Positions 4,930-5,143 of a DNA stretch of 5,143 nt are shown piece by piece. The notes below the pieces were generated by a model. It saw nothing but the letters and a program-made list of their open reading frames with translations. It was not told the origin of the DNA and ran no database searches. A program made the translations under genes and the position numbers. Each line of letters starts with the position of its first letter. The stretch's first letter is position 1. The stretch is from Pseudomonadota bacterium (lineage in GTDB: Bacteria > Pseudomonadota > Gammaproteobacteria > Acidithiobacillales > Acidithiobacillaceae): the NCBI GenBank assembly GCA_021827445.1, contig JAKAVW010000237.1, forward strand, positions 1 through 5,143, given 5' to 3'.

Positions 4930-5139
4930 TCAACCCTCCAGGCGACGCGCTTCTACGGTAATCGGCAGACGGGTATCACCGGGCATCTCCGGCAATTCCA
5001 GGCGCCAGCCGTTCGCCAGCGTCACCACCCCGCCCCACAGTTCCGGCTTCTGACACTCGGTAATGGGTTCCTCGAGGTCTTTCTTGGGCACATACGCCGT
5101 CAGTTCACCAGCGGCATTTTTACGAATCATCACCTTCAT
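4930..5139 (-). CDS. nifT: NifT/FixU nitrogen-fixation protein
   Basis: The complete 69-residue product carries the features of the NifT/FixU family: MKVMIRKN at the start, YVPKKDLEEPI (17-27), KPELWGG (31-37), LANGWRLELPEMP (41-53) and TRLPITVEARRLEG at the end. The length is typical (about 70). NifT is a small cytosolic protein encoded in nif operons, often after nifK or near nifZ. Its role is unclear, and loss had little effect on nitrogen fixation in the Klebsiella work I know of. The gene identifies this minus-strand run as part of a nif operon. Its ribosome binding site and any upstream gene lie beyond the window edge, 4 nt past the ATG. A further gene starts 4 nt downstream. Confidence 0.96.
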   Translation of the reverse strand: MKVMIRKNAAGELTAYVPKKDLEEPITECQKPELWGGVVTLANGWRLELPEMPGDTRLPITVEARRLEG

Positions 5140-5143
5140 GGGG

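Noticed and set aside
1..5143. CRISPR arrays, tRNA or rRNA genes, insertion sequences
   Set aside because: No spaced repeats, tRNA-like cloverleaf, rRNA segments, transposase motifs or terminal inverted repeats were seen; the window is almost completely filled by the listed genes.

Overview
This 5.1 kb window is ordinary chromosomal DNA from a GC-rich proteobacterium. The right-hand two thirds is the tail of a nitrogen-fixation (nif) operon on the minus strand, and the left-hand part carries molybdenum-handling genes on the plus strand. The mix of nifT, a nif-type [2Fe-2S] ferredoxin, a SIR2-like protein, a DegT-like protein and mop/modD fits a free-living diazotroph. From memory of such gene sets I lean towards Acidithiobacillus, but this is inference and a database match would be needed to name the organism.

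Plus strand, left part: the window opens inside the 3' end of an aldehyde dehydrogenase gene of the succinate-semialdehyde dehydrogenase type (up to 398). A short gap with a GC-rich hairpin follows. Then come a 68-residue molbindin (Mop, 471-677), an intercistronic gap occupied by a nearly perfect 10-bp hairpin (677-700), and modD (720-1574). A weak terminator-like hairpin lies in the 52-nt convergent gap that separates modD from the minus-strand operon.

Minus strand, right part, read right to left: nifT (5139-4930), a 90-residue small protein (4925-4653), a DegT/DnrJ/EryC1/StrS-family protein (4656-3514), a [2Fe-2S] ferredoxin (3472-3167), a 74-residue small protein (3156-2932), a SIR2-like protein (2925-2092) and an Rrf2-family regulator with an IscR-like ligand set (2076-1627). 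Gaps are 4, -4 (ATGA overlap), 41, 10, 6 and 15 nt, so the seven genes look like one transcription unit whose promoter lies outside the window.

The two groups of genes converge but are functionally related: Mop binds molybdate or tungstate, and nitrogenase needs molybdenum for FeMo-co. The most interesting part is the accessory section of the nif operon. The DegT-like protein keeps the fold motifs but has Ser where the PLP-binding Lys should be. The SIR2-like protein lacks the usual catalytic His and Asn. Together with the ferredoxin and the Fe-S-type regulator at the operon end, this suggests a little-studied accessory module for nitrogenase maturation, protection or redox sensing. That functional reading is inference.
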